Positions 1 through 7,936 of a DNA stretch of 64,000 nt are shown one piece after another. Source of the DNA: CAZMPJ01 sp964568455 (GTDB lineage Bacteria; Margulisbacteria; WOR-1; O2-12-FULL-45-9); assembly GCA_964568455.1 (NCBI GenBank), contig CAZMPJ010000007.1, positions 17,616 through 81,615 of the forward strand, given 5' to 3'. The notes beneath the pieces are model-generated. The model was given only the letters and a program-made list of their open reading frames with translations. It was not told the DNA's origin and made no database searches. Both the position numbers and the translations under genes were made by a program. How positions within the stretch are numbered: the first letter of the stretch is position 1; each line of letters opens with the position of its first letter.

Positions 1-2
1 TA

Positions 3-239
3 ATTGCCACGGTTATTGAGATTTGTTCAGAGGGTAGCGCGCCTTTAGCTTTTGAAATTTATCGCCAGACAGGCGCGCTAGGAAATTCTTTTACTTTTTT
101 AATGGCTGGAGTGGTGACTGATTATACGGAAATAGGGCTTATCTGGCAAAACATTGGCTGGCGCACCGCAGTTTGGCTCCCGATTATAACTGTTCCCCAA
201 GTTATTATTTTGGCGATTTTAGCTAATATGTTTTTATAA
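3..239 (+). CDS. ArsP/DUF318-family permease, C-terminal part
   Basis: The reading frame is open from the window edge and ends at a TAA at 237-239, so only the last 78 residues are present. It contains the run VIEICSEGSAPLAFEI and later VTDYTEIGLIWQNIGW, which I recognise as the conserved C-terminal signature of the ArsP_1 (DUF318, PF03773) polytopic inner-membrane permeases; some members export organoarsenicals. The protein ends in a hydrophobic segment (PIITVPQVIILAILANMFL). The next gene starts 14 bases downstream behind its own strong ribosome site, so the two are probably co-transcribed. Substrate cannot be told from the sequence. Confidence 0.8.
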   Translation: MATVIEICSEGSAPLAFEIYRQTGALGNSFTFLMAGVVTDYTEIGLIWQNIGWRTAVWLPIITVPQVIILAILANMFL

Positions 240-253
240 GGAGGTGGAAAGAT

Positions 254-559
254 ATGATGTATGGCGGAATGGGTTATGGAGTGGTTTTTGGATCACTGCT
301 TGGTGTTTTGTTGCTGCTGGGCTTTGCTTATATTGTTGGGGCCCTTGCTAGTAAAGAAAGTGGCACAAATAAAACTGTTGGTCAGGTTATTGCTGCGGTA
401 ATTGCTATTATGGCAGTGATTATTCTTTTATACGGCACACTTTATGGTGGGGTGATGGGCAAGGGGGCCTGGTGCAAAAAAAGCAGATATAGTAAAAAGA
501 AAATGATGATGATGAAGAAGGATATGATGCAAAAGCATATGGATAAGCTGGAAAAGTAG
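254..559 (+). CDS. Small two-TM membrane protein with Met/Lys-rich tail
   Basis: A 101-residue protein behind a good ribosome site (GGAGGTGG at 240-247), following the permease by 14 bases. Two hydrophobic stretches (about residues 10-32 and 41-67) look like transmembrane helices. The N-terminus is Met/Gly/Tyr-rich (MMYGGMGYG) and the C-terminus, after a lone Cys in GAWCKK, carries MMMMKKDMMQKHM. Methionine clusters of this kind can bind soft metals such as Cu(I), but that is only an inference. I do not recognise a family. The position after an ArsP-like permease suggests it belongs to the same transport unit. Confidence 0.65.
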   Translation: MMYGGMGYGVVFGSLLGVLLLLGFAYIVGALASKESGTNKTVGQVIAAVIAIMAVIILLYGTLYGGVMGKGAWCKKSRYSKKKMMMMKKDMMQKHMDKLEK

Positions 560-584
560 TTAGACTTCACAGGTAAAAGTTGTT

Positions 585-648
585 AAGCCCTATAATAAAA
601 AATAGGGCTTGACAAATATCTTAAATAGGTATAATATGTACATATTAT
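585..648 (+). promoter_or_regulatory. Promoter and inverted repeats upstream of NsrR-like gene
   Basis: A consensus -35 (TTGACA, 609-614) and -10 (TATAAT, 630-635) lie 15 bases apart. Two inverted repeats overlap them. One is a 9-bp stem (AAGCCCTAT 585-593 with ATAGGGCTT 602-610) reaching into the -35. The other is a perfect 18-bp palindrome (631-648, ATAATATGTACATATTAT) covering most of the -10 and the first two bases of the start codon. The expected start of transcription lies within about 5 bases of the ATG, so the message is nearly leaderless. A palindrome at this place is what an autoregulating Rrf2 repressor would bind. Confidence 0.6.
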
Positions 649-1042
649 GAAAATAACAAGAGCATCAGATTTTGCGATTCGTTTGTTGGTTCATTTAGCG
701 TCGAAAGGTGGAGAGGGGACCAGTCAAGAACTTGCCAAAGAAATTAATGTTTCTTTTAATCATTTGGCAAAACTGGTTCCGATTTTAGCCAGGCACGGGT
801 TTATTATTACCCAAAAAGGAAAAGGAGGCGGCATACGCTTAGCCAGGAATCCCAGGAAAATCGATTTGGCTGAAGTAATTGAGGCAATTGAGGGTCCGCT
901 TGTAATTAGTGATTGTATCTTCCATAAAAGTTCTTGCCGATTTAGTAAGGAATGCAAAGCCAGGAAGTGTTTGAATAAGGTTCGCAAAGGAATGTTAAAG
1001 GTTTTGTCTAACACAACAGTTAAAGAGTTAGTAGCAAATTAA
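647..1042 (+). CDS. Rrf2-family regulator with Cys cluster (NsrR-like)
   Basis: A 131-residue Rrf2-type winged-helix regulator. The N-terminus (MKITRASDFAIRLLVHLA), the recognition-helix region and the wing (KGKGGGIRLA) are typical. After the EVIEAIEGP stretch come four cysteines (DC, SSC, KEC, RKC at about residues 90-108), in the region where NsrR and IscR hold an Fe-S cluster. It directly precedes a hybrid-cluster-protein operon, and NsrR is known to control hcp in many bacteria, so an NO-sensing role is likely. No ribosome site is visible; the promoter almost abuts the ATG. IscR-like function is the main alternative. Confidence 0.85.
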   Translation: MKITRASDFAIRLLVHLASKGGEGTSQELAKEINVSFNHLAKLVPILARHGFIITQKGKGGGIRLARNPRKIDLAEVIEAIEGPLVISDCIFHKSSCRFSKECKARKCLNKVRKGMLKVLSNTTVKELVAN

Positions 1043-1064
1043 AATAGAAAGGAGGTGGAAAAAT

Positions 1065-1364
1065 ATGAATCTTGAAGAACTCAATGTTTTCTTAGAAGCA
1101 AACCCAGCCGTAGAGTGGACACAGGATGACGATGGTAATTTGTATTTTCGTCATGCTAATTTTGGTGCGGAAAATGAAAAGATAAAAGTAGAGCCCAAAG
1201 CATTAGAAAAGCTTACCGCAGAGAAGTTAGAAAAGGTTTTAATCGGTGGCAGAAATATTGACCATATTACTCGTGTTACTGGTTACTTTTCCAGAGTTTC
1301 TGGATGGAACAAAGGTAAGCGTGGAGAGTTAAAAGATAGAGAGCGTGTAAAAGTACATGGTTAA
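1065..1364 (+). CDS. NrdD-C-terminus-like small protein of hcp operon
   Basis: A 99-residue protein behind AAAGGAGGTGG. Its C-terminal half (HITRVTGYFSRVSGWNKGKR and following ELKDRERV) resembles the C-terminal segment of class III anaerobic ribonucleotide reductase, where RVTGYF precedes the glycyl-radical loop. No complete reductase domain is present, so it cannot be the enzyme itself. Small stand-alone proteins of this type are often annotated as anaerobic ribonucleoside-triphosphate reductase and occur beside hcp; their role is unknown to me. It overlaps the next gene by 8 bases and is clearly in the hcp operon. Confidence 0.7.
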   Translation: MNLEELNVFLEANPAVEWTQDDDGNLYFRHANFGAENEKIKVEPKALEKLTAEKLEKVLIGGRNIDHITRVTGYFSRVSGWNKGKRGELKDRERVKVHG

Positions 1365-2052
1365 ACGTAAGATTATAAAAATAGACGAAGATAAGTGTGA
1401 TGGGTGCGGACAATGTGTTTCTGCTTGTGCCGAGGGTGCTCTCCAAATAGTAAATGGGAAAGCAAAGTTGGTTAGCGATATCTATTGTGACGGCCTAGGA
1501 GCTTGCATTGGAGAGTGCCCTCAAGACGCAATTAGTTTTGAGGAAAGAGAAGCAAAAGAATTTAGCGAAAAAGCAGTGAAAGAGAGGGAAAAGCAAATGT
1601 CTGGATGTCCGGGGGCAAAGGTTGTGGAATTTTCTAAGGAAGAAGGTAAGGCCGAAGAGGGAAAAAGATCCTCACAGCTTAGGCAGTGGCCAATTCAGCT
1701 GCATTTAGTTCCTCCTTCTGCTCCTTATTTCAAAGGGGCAGATGTGTTGCTAGCGGCAGATTGTGTGGCTTTTTCTTTGGGAGATTTTCATAAAGATTAT
1801 TTAAAAGGAAAAAGCTTAGCTATTGCTTGTCCAAAACTAGATAGCGATCAAGAGATTTACATAGAAAAAATTAAATCATTGATTGATGACGCTAAAATTA
1901 ATACTTTGACTGTGATGATTATGCAGGTCCCATGTTGTGGTGGCTTATTACAAATTGCAAAAACTGCGGCAACAAAAGCCTCAAGAAAAATTCCGATTAA
2001 GGTGATTGTAATTGGTTTGAATGGAGATGTTCTAAAAGAAGAATGGGTATAG
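1357..2052 (+). CDS. 2[4Fe-4S] ferredoxin-domain protein of hcp operon
   Basis: A 231-residue iron-sulfur protein. Residues about 8-62 hold two cluster motifs: CDGCGQCVSACAEGA and CDGLGACIGECPQDA. The remainder, with further cysteines (SGCPGAKVVEF; VPCCGGLLQIA), is a conserved extension of unknown fold commonly annotated only as 4Fe-4S ferredoxin. It probably delivers electrons to the hybrid cluster protein encoded next. The ATG lies inside the previous gene (8-base overlap), implying translational coupling. A 30-base gap with AAAGGAAAAAG separates it from hcp. Confidence 0.85.
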   Translation: MVKRKIIKIDEDKCDGCGQCVSACAEGALQIVNGKAKLVSDIYCDGLGACIGECPQDAISFEEREAKEFSEKAVKEREKQMSGCPGAKVVEFSKEEGKAEEGKRSSQLRQWPIQLHLVPPSAPYFKGADVLLAADCVAFSLGDFHKDYLKGKSLAIACPKLDSDQEIYIEKIKSLIDDAKINTLTVMIMQVPCCGGLLQIAKTAATKASRKIPIKVIVIGLNGDVLKEEWV

Positions 2053-2082
2053 CTTATATAATAATGAAAGGAAAAAGATAAA

Positions 2083-3720
2083 ATGAGTATGTTTTGTGAT
2101 CAATGTCAGGAAACGGTAAAGAATAAGGGTTGTACAGTAGCTGGAGTCTGTGGAAAAAATGAGGAAGTGGCTAATTTACAGGATTTAATCTTATACCTGC
2201 TTAAAGGAATTGGATATTTGGCCTACAACTTAAGGCAGCAGGGAGAGGTAGATGAAAAAACTGACCGCTTTATTTTAGAGGCACTTTTTATTACGATTAC
2301 CAATGTCAATTTTGATTCAAAGAAAATGATTCAAATTGTAGAAAAAGCTTTGGCCATAAGAGACGAATTAAAAACTAAACTTAAAGCCAAAAACTTGCCT
2401 GAATCAGTATTGTGGCATCCTGATAATGGCAAAAAAAGTTATCTTAATAAAGCAGCTCAGGTTGGTTTCTTATCTATTGAAGACGCGGATTTGCGTTCTT
2501 TAGTGGCAATCTTAATTTATGGATTAAAAGGTTTGGTTGCTTATGCTGACCATGCTTTAATTCTGGGGAAAAAAGATCCAGTCATATTTGAGTTTATTGA
2601 AAAAACATTAGCTTATCTGGCTGGAAAAAATCTGGAAAGCGAACAATTATTAGCCTTGATTTTAGAAACAGGTCAAATGGGAGTTAAAACCATGGCTCTG
2701 CTTGATGGTGCTAATACTACAAAATATGGTAATCCAGAAATTACTGAAGTAAATACTGGAGTAGAGTCAAAGCCAGCGATTTTGGTCAGTGGCCATGATT
2801 TATTGGATTTAGAAGAAATATTGATTCAAAGCGAAGGAAAAGAAATCAATGTTTATACTCACGGGGAAATGTTGCCAGCCAACGCTTATCCAGAGTTAAA
2901 AAAATATAAGCATTTAAAAGGAAATTATGGTAGCTCCTGGTATAACCAGCAAAAAGAATTTGATGGATTTGGCGGCGCGATTGTTATGACTACTAACTGT
3001 TTGCAAAAACCAAAAAATTCTTATGAAGACCGTATTTTTACTACTGGTTTAGTAGGTTGGCCTGGAATTAGTCATATTGCCAATCGACAAGCGGGTAAGT
3101 CGAAGAATTTTAGCTCGGTAATTGAAAAAGCTTTGTTGCTTGGTCCAATTGACGCAAAAGCAGGCAAAAAGATTGTCATTGGTTTTGCCCACGGAACATT
3201 ACTAGGAGTAGCGGATAAGATTATTAGCGCGGTTAAAAGCGGTAAGATAAAAAGATTTTTTGTGATGGCCGGTTGTGACGGGCGCAGCAAAGAAAGAGAA
3301 TATTTTACCCAATTAGCAGAAAAGCTTCCGGCAGACACGGTGATTTTAACTGCCGGCTGTGCCAAGTATCGCTATAACCTGTTGGATTTAGGTCAAATTG
3401 ACGGCATTCCCAGGGTAATTGATGCTGGCCAATGTAATGATTCTTATTCCTTAGTAGTTGTTGCTTTAAAGCTGGCTGAAATCTTTAAGGTTAAAGATGT
3501 AAATGATTTACCGATTTCATTTGATATTGCCTGGTATGAGCAAAAGGCAGTCTTGGTTTTATTAGCTTTGCTTTCTTTAGGCGTAAAGAATATTCGTTTA
3601 GGCCCAACTTTGCCGGCCTTTGTTTCCCCTTCAGTCTTAAATGTGTTGGTTGATAAATTTAATTTAAAGCCAACGCAAGAAGTAGAAAAGGATATAGAAT
3701 TAATGCTTCAAGGAAAATGA
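2083..3720 (+). CDS. hcp: Hybrid cluster protein (hydroxylamine reductase)
   Basis: 545 residues, the usual length for Hcp. The N-terminal cluster cysteines are C5, C8, C17 and C23 (C-x2-C-x8-C-x5-C), the spacing of the anaerobe type that carries a [4Fe-4S] proximal cluster. Downstream regions typical of the hybrid 4Fe-2O-2S cluster are present (for example VYTHGEMLPANAYPELKKY, TTNCLQKPK, VMAGCDGRSKER, ILTAGCAKYRYN). Hcp reduces NO or hydroxylamine and protects anaerobes from nitrosative stress. It is preceded by its probable electron donor and by an NsrR-like regulator. The stop is followed after one base by the ATG of the HD-domain gene. Confidence 0.96.
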   Translation: MSMFCDQCQETVKNKGCTVAGVCGKNEEVANLQDLILYLLKGIGYLAYNLRQQGEVDEKTDRFILEALFITITNVNFDSKKMIQIVEKALAIRDELKTKLKAKNLPESVLWHPDNGKKSYLNKAAQVGFLSIEDADLRSLVAILIYGLKGLVAYADHALILGKKDPVIFEFIEKTLAYLAGKNLESEQLLALILETGQMGVKTMALLDGANTTKYGNPEITEVNTGVESKPAILVSGHDLLDLEEILIQSEGKEINVYTHGEMLPANAYPELKKYKHLKGNYGSSWYNQQKEFDGFGGAIVMTTNCLQKPKNSYEDRIFTTGLVGWPGISHIANRQAGKSKNFSSVIEKALLLGPIDAKAGKKIVIGFAHGTLLGVADKIISAVKSGKIKRFFVMAGCDGRSKEREYFTQLAEKLPADTVILTAGCAKYRYNLLDLGQIDGIPRVIDAGQCNDSYSLVVVALKLAEIFKVKDVNDLPISFDIAWYEQKAVLVLLALLSLGVKNIRLGPTLPAFVSPSVLNVLVDKFNLKPTQEVEKDIELMLQGK

Positions 3721-3721
3721 G

Positions 3722-4111
3722 ATGAAAAATGAGTTGCTGCGGGAGATGGAAAAATATTTTGGCAAAGATACTAAGCGGATTAATCATGCGCGTAAAGTAT
3801 TGTCTTACGCAGAAGAAAAATTAGAGATAGATGGGGTTGACGAGCAAATTGTTATTGCCTCCGCGATCCTGCATGATATTGGCATTCATGCGGCAGAAAG
3901 AAAATATAATTCAAATGCTGGACAATATCAGGAAGTAGAGGGGCCGCCGATTGCTAAAAGAATCTTAGAAAAGATCAATTTTCCTAAAGAGAAAATAAAG
4001 GAAGTTTTAGATATTATTGCTCACCATCATTCACCAGGGATTATAACAACCAAAAACTTTGATGTTTTGTTTGAAGCTGATTGTCGAGTTAATCGTGAAG
4101 AGTCTTCTTAA
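3722..4111 (+). CDS. HD-domain phosphohydrolase-like protein
   Basis: A 129-residue protein with HD-superfamily metal-binding motifs: NHARKVL near residue 22, AILHDIGIHAAE near residue 48, and IIAHHHSP near residue 102. Small HD proteins of this kind are frequent neighbours of hcp; their substrate is unknown. It is the last gene of the hcp operon and starts one base after the hcp stop. Its 3' end overlaps the convergent bioA gene by 23 bases, so the final residues (ADCRVNREESS) may be an altered tail; related proteins I recall are somewhat longer. Confidence 0.8.
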   Translation: MKNELLREMEKYFGKDTKRINHARKVLSYAEEKLEIDGVDEQIVIASAILHDIGIHAAERKYNSNAGQYQEVEGPPIAKRILEKINFPKEKIKEVLDIIAHHHSPGIITTKNFDVLFEADCRVNREESS

Positions 4112-5339
4112 TAGATTGATAGGTAATATTAAGCAATTTTATTAATTCATGGTTTTTAATGCTCAAAGGTGGCATTAAAACGATAACATTGCCTAAAGGC
4201 CGCAGAATTGCTCCTCTTTTTCGAGCTTCCAGTATAACTTGATGTCCAATTCTTTGCTCCGGGGAAAATCCTGCCAGTTCAATTCCTACCATGAACCCGC
4301 ATTGTTTAATTTCAGCAACTTGAGGAATATTTTTGAAAGATTTTAACTTTTCCATCAACAATTTAATCTTTGGTTGGAGTTTTTTAATAGTGTTTTCTTT
4401 TTTAAAGATTTCCAAATTAGCTAAAGCCGCAGCACAGCCGAGCGGATTGCCGGTATAAGTGTGCCCATGGAAAAAGGTTTTATTATCTTCGGGCTTTCCA
4501 AGAAAAGCATTGAATATTTTCTTGGTAGTTAAAGTTGCAGCTATAGGCAAATATCCTCCGGTTATCCCTTTGGCCAGGCACATAATATCGGGAGAAACAT
4601 TTTCGTGTTCACAAGCAAACATTTTTCCTGTCCGACCAAAACCAGTGGCCACTTCATCGCAAATCAAAAGAATATTATATTTTGTGCAGAGTTTTTTAAC
4701 GCCTTTTAAAAATCCTTTGGGTTGGAGGAGCATTCCAGCTGCACCTTGAACCAATGGTTCCACAATCATGGCCGCAATTTCTCGATGATGTTTTCTCATT
4801 ATTTTTTCAACGGCTTTTAAATCAATTGGAGCTTTAAATGAGTTAAACAAGAGCGGTCTATAGATTTTATGGAAAAGATCTATTCCTCCAACTGAAACTG
4901 AACCAACCGTGTCTCCATGGTAGGCGTTTTTCAGAGTCAAGAATTTGGTCTTTTTATTTTTACCAATAAGTTGTTGGTATTGAAACGCAATTTTGAGTGC
5001 TATTTCAACCGCGGTTGATCCATCGTCAGAGTAAAAAACCTTATCTAGTCCTTTGGGCGTGATTTTAACCAGTTCTTTGGCTAGTTTAGCAGCAGGAACA
5101 TTGCTCAAGCCCAGTAGAGTGGAGTGGGCGATTTTTTTGAGTTGTTTTTGGATAGCTTGGTTGATTTCTTTTTTGTTGTGGCCATGAACCGTGACCCAAA
5201 GGGACGAGACCCCGTCAATATATTTATTTCCCTTGGTGTCATAAAGATAAATCCCATCTCCGCGCTCAATCGTGAGCTGCTCGTTTTTCAGCCAATCCTT
5301 CATTTGAGTAAAGGGATGCCAAATTATTTTTTTTGCCAT
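4089..5339 (-). CDS. bioA: Adenosylmethionine-8-amino-7-oxononanoate aminotransferase
   Basis: 416 residues, a class-III PLP aminotransferase that makes 7,8-diaminopelargonate from KAPA with S-adenosylmethionine as amino donor. BioA hallmarks are the N-terminal IWHPFTQMKDW, GSTAVEIALKIAFQY, AYHGDTVGSVSVGG, the aspartate region LLICDEVATGFGRTG, and the PLP lysine in CLAKGITGGYLP. Last gene of the bioB-bioF-bioD-bioA unit, overlapping bioD by 16 bases, and converging on the HD-domain gene. Full length. Confidence 0.97.
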   Translation of the reverse strand: MAKKIIWHPFTQMKDWLKNEQLTIERGDGIYLYDTKGNKYIDGVSSLWVTVHGHNKKEINQAIQKQLKKIAHSTLLGLSNVPAAKLAKELVKITPKGLDKVFYSDDGSTAVEIALKIAFQYQQLIGKNKKTKFLTLKNAYHGDTVGSVSVGGIDLFHKIYRPLLFNSFKAPIDLKAVEKIMRKHHREIAAMIVEPLVQGAAGMLLQPKGFLKGVKKLCTKYNILLICDEVATGFGRTGKMFACEHENVSPDIMCLAKGITGGYLPIAATLTTKKIFNAFLGKPEDNKTFFHGHTYTGNPLGCAAALANLEIFKKENTIKKLQPKIKLLMEKLKSFKNIPQVAEIKQCGFMVGIELAGFSPEQRIGHQVILEARKRGAILRPLGNVIVLMPPLSIKNHELIKLLNITYQSIKKTLHD

Positions 5340-5935
5340 TTTACTGTTCCAATTACTTTTATCTTAGTTAACTTTTCAATAATCTCTGGATTAGTTTTTT
5401 CAGATAGTTTTCCTTTAAATCCATTCATAACAATACCAATGATATCGATTTTTCGTTTTTTTAAGGCTTCGACAGTTAAAAGAGTGTGATTAAGGGTGCC
5501 TAAGCCTGCCCGAGCCACGATTAAGGTTGGAAGTTTCAAATCCTTAATCAGATCTACAACTAGATAGTTTTTAGTAATTGGCACCAGTGTTCCGCCCACG
5601 CCTTCAACTAAAACTAAATCATGTTTCTTTTCCAATTCCTTTAAAGCTGTTTTGATTTTATTTTTATTAAAACGGAACTTTTTCTTTTTATGAAGTTCAT
5701 TGGCATAAGGGGCCAGGGGAAGTGGTAAGTTATAAGGGTTGATCAATTCAAGCGGATCTTTTAATTTTAGTTTCTTCTTTAAATAAACTGCATCATTATC
5801 TTTTTTAGGACCACAAGAGATTGGCTTGAGTATACCCACATCAATGCCTTGCTCAATCAGGTATTGAGCCAAAAGCAAAGTGATAAAGGTTTTGCCTACC
5901 TCGGTATCAGTTCCTGTAATGAAGATAGAAGACAT
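5324..5935 (-). CDS. bioD: Dethiobiotin synthetase
   Basis: 203 residues. The N-terminal P-loop variant is FITGTDTEVGKTFITLLLAQ; LKPISCGP and LVEGVGGTLVPI are the other conserved ATP/Mg and substrate regions of BioD. It carboxylates 7,8-diaminopelargonate to dethiobiotin using ATP and CO2. Overlaps bioF by 40 bases upstream and bioA by 16 bases downstream, so the biotin genes are translated as a tightly coupled set. Slightly short at the C-terminus compared with E. coli BioD (about 225 residues). Confidence 0.95.
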   Translation of the reverse strand: MSSIFITGTDTEVGKTFITLLLAQYLIEQGIDVGILKPISCGPKKDNDAVYLKKKLKLKDPLELINPYNLPLPLAPYANELHKKKKFRFNKNKIKTALKELEKKHDLVLVEGVGGTLVPITKNYLVVDLIKDLKLPTLIVARAGLGTLNHTLLTVEALKKRKIDIIGIVMNGFKGKLSEKTNPEIIEKLTKIKVIGTVKWQKK

Positions 5936-6981
5936 TCAATCTCCTCCTTAGTATGGGCGGCGCTTACGGTTATGCGCAGACGACTTTTCCCCTCGGGAAC
6001 TGTTGGCGGCCTAATTCCAGAAACGAAAATTCCTTTGGCAAATAATTTCTCTGAAATTTCCATGGTTTTCTTTGCATCACCGATTAAGATAGGAATAATA
6101 GGTGTTTTCGCATCACTTTTTATTAAGCGTGCGTTTGTTTTTAGTTGCTCAATTAAACCTGGGTTAGATTCAATTATTTCAAAAGCTGCAATGGAAGCGG
6201 CACAACAAGTGGGCGGAAGTGCAGTTGTATAAATAAAACTGCGGGATTTATTGACAAGAAAATCAATTAATTCTTTTTTCCCTGCTACAAAACCGCCTAA
6301 ACTGCCAATTGCCTTAGACAGGGTACCCATGACAATATCAACTTGTCCTTCAATGCCAAAGTATTCTTCTGCGCCGCGGCCGGTTTTACCAATGGTTCCA
6401 GTTGCATGGGCTTCGTCAATCATGGTTATGGCATTATATTTTTTGGCTAAGGCAACGATTTGGGGTAGAGGAGCAATATCTCCGTCCATGCTAAAGACAG
6501 AATCGGTAATAATCAATTTCTTTTTAAATTTTTCTGATTGTTGAAGTATTTTTTCTAATGCTGCCATATCTTTATGCGGATAAACCTTTAATTTTGCTTT
6601 TGAAAGACGGCAGCCGTCAATAATTGAAGCATGGTTTAAGCGATCAATAATAATTAAATCTTTTTCATTGGTTAGCGCGCTGATTACTCCTAAATTAGCC
6701 ATATAACCGGTTGGAAATACAATAGCTGCTTCCCGTTTTTTAAATTTAGCAATTTTATTTTCTAATTCTTCATGAATAGGAATGTTGCCGCTGACCAAAC
6801 GTGAAGCGCCGGATCCTGTTTTTAGTCCTTTTGTGGCTTCTATTATTTTAGGATGGTTAGTTAAGCCTAGATAATCATTTGAACAGAAAATAAGATGTTT
6901 TTTAGGGTCTATGATTTTTAGTTGCCGGTAAAGACCGGATTTTTTAAGAGAGTCTAATTCTTGATTAATAAAGTCAAACAT
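5896..6981 (-). CDS. bioF: 8-amino-7-oxononanoate synthase
   Basis: 361 residues of the alpha-oxoamine synthase family, which condenses pimeloyl thioester with alanine. Conserved features: IFCSNDYLGLTNHPKI, GSGASRLVSGN, the DEAHATGTIGKTGRGAEE stretch, and the PLP lysine in IVMGTLSKAIGSLGG. The N-terminus is short compared with E. coli (384 residues) but the catalytic domain is complete. Its start codon shares one base with the bioB stop, so it is coupled to bioB. Confidence 0.96.
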   Translation of the reverse strand: MFDFINQELDSLKKSGLYRQLKIIDPKKHLIFCSNDYLGLTNHPKIIEATKGLKTGSGASRLVSGNIPIHEELENKIAKFKKREAAIVFPTGYMANLGVISALTNEKDLIIIDRLNHASIIDGCRLSKAKLKVYPHKDMAALEKILQQSEKFKKKLIITDSVFSMDGDIAPLPQIVALAKKYNAITMIDEAHATGTIGKTGRGAEEYFGIEGQVDIVMGTLSKAIGSLGGFVAGKKELIDFLVNKSRSFIYTTALPPTCCAASIAAFEIIESNPGLIEQLKTNARLIKSDAKTPIIPILIGDAKKTMEISEKLFAKGIFVSGIRPPTVPEGKSRLRITVSAAHTKEEIECLLSSLQELIPR

Positions 6982-7919
6982 CAGCGATCAATTTCTAGCC
7001 CTAAATTCTGGATTATTTCCAGATCTTTTTCCGGGGCTTGGCCTTGGGTGGTTAAATAATCTCCCACCAAAGTTACGTTTGCTCCAGCCATAAACATTAA
7101 AGGCTGTAATGTTCCTAGCGCTTTTTCTCGTCCACCAAAAACACCGATGTCTGCTTGAGGTAGGATAAAGCGATAGGTGGCGACTAAGCGTAAAACTTCA
7201 AGTGGGGTCATGGGCTGGTAATTTTCTGCTGCAGGAGTGCCTTTAATTGGATTAAGGATATTAATGGGTACAGATTCAACTTCAAGCTCTCTTAAAGCAA
7301 ATGCAAGTTCAACCCTTTGTTCTAAGCTTTCACCTAAGCCAAAAATCCCGCCTGAACAAACTTCCAATCCAGCTTGTTTGGCTAGTTTTATTGTTTGTAA
7401 TCTTTCAGCGTAAGTATGGGTGGTGCAAACTTGATCAAAAAAACTTTCTGCGCATTCTAAATTATGGTGCAAACGTTTTAAACCGTTTTGTTTTAATCTT
7501 TTTATTTCTTCAAGCGAAAGGGTTCCCAGCGACACGCAGCGATTTAAACTGGTTTGTTGTTCTATTTCTTTGATGGCAGTGCTAATAGTATCCATTTCTG
7601 CTTTGGTTTTAACTGTTTTACCTGAAGTTACAATGCTAAAGCAGGTTGCTTGCATGTTTTTTTCTGATGTTTTGGCTGCGTTTGATATTTCTTTTGCAGC
7701 TAATAACGAGTGGGACTCAGCAGAAGTTTTATGATGGCCGGATTGCGCGCAAAAAGAGCAGTTTTCGCTGCAGCGGCCGGATTTAGCACTGACAATCGCG
7801 CAAAGTTTTACTTTATTGCCTTTATATTGTTGCCGGATTTTGTTAGCTTCTGCTAATAAAGCGAAGGTTTTTTCGTCGGGGGTGCTGATTAATTCCAATG
7901 CCTCTTTAGCTGAAATCAT
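6981..7919 (-). CDS. bioB: Biotin synthase (radical SAM)
   Basis: 312 residues. The radical-SAM cluster motif is CSENCSFCAQSGHH, followed by regions typical of BioB (CVSLGTLS, HHNLECAESFF, CSGGIFGLGES, GVFGGREK, MFMAGANVTLVGDYLTT). It inserts sulfur into dethiobiotin. First gene of the minus-strand biotin unit. It starts only 17 bases from the divergent bioH-like gene; an extended -10 (TGTTATAAT, minus strand, 7926-7934) ends 6 bases before the ATG, which predicts a nearly leaderless mRNA. Confidence 0.97.
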   Translation of the reverse strand: MISAKEALELISTPDEKTFALLAEANKIRQQYKGNKVKLCAIVSAKSGRCSENCSFCAQSGHHKTSAESHSLLAAKEISNAAKTSEKNMQATCFSIVTSGKTVKTKAEMDTISTAIKEIEQQTSLNRCVSLGTLSLEEIKRLKQNGLKRLHHNLECAESFFDQVCTTHTYAERLQTIKLAKQAGLEVCSGGIFGLGESLEQRVELAFALRELEVESVPINILNPIKGTPAAENYQPMTPLEVLRLVATYRFILPQADIGVFGGREKALGTLQPLMFMAGANVTLVGDYLTTQGQAPEKDLEIIQNLGLEIDR

Positions 7920-7935
7920 GTTATGATTATAACAT
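7918..7935. promoter_or_regulatory. Divergent biotin promoter with 18-bp palindrome
   Basis: The 17 bases between bioB (minus) and the bioH-like gene (plus) hold ATGTTAT-GATT-ATAACAT, a perfect inverted repeat with 7-base arms. On the minus strand it contains an extended -10, TGTTATAAT; on the plus strand TATGAT (7922-7927) could serve as -10 for the other direction. A regulator bound here would block both promoters. The core TTAT-N4-ATAA recalls the BioR box (TTAT-N2-ATAA) but with a longer spacer; no regulator gene is nearby. Confidence 0.5.
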
Positions 7936-7936
7936 A

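Noticed and set aside
4459..4749. Open frame opposite bioA
   Set aside because: It mirrors conserved BioA sequence and has no ribosome site. Other opposite-strand frames over hcp, bioF, hemC, folP and similar genes were left out for the same reason.
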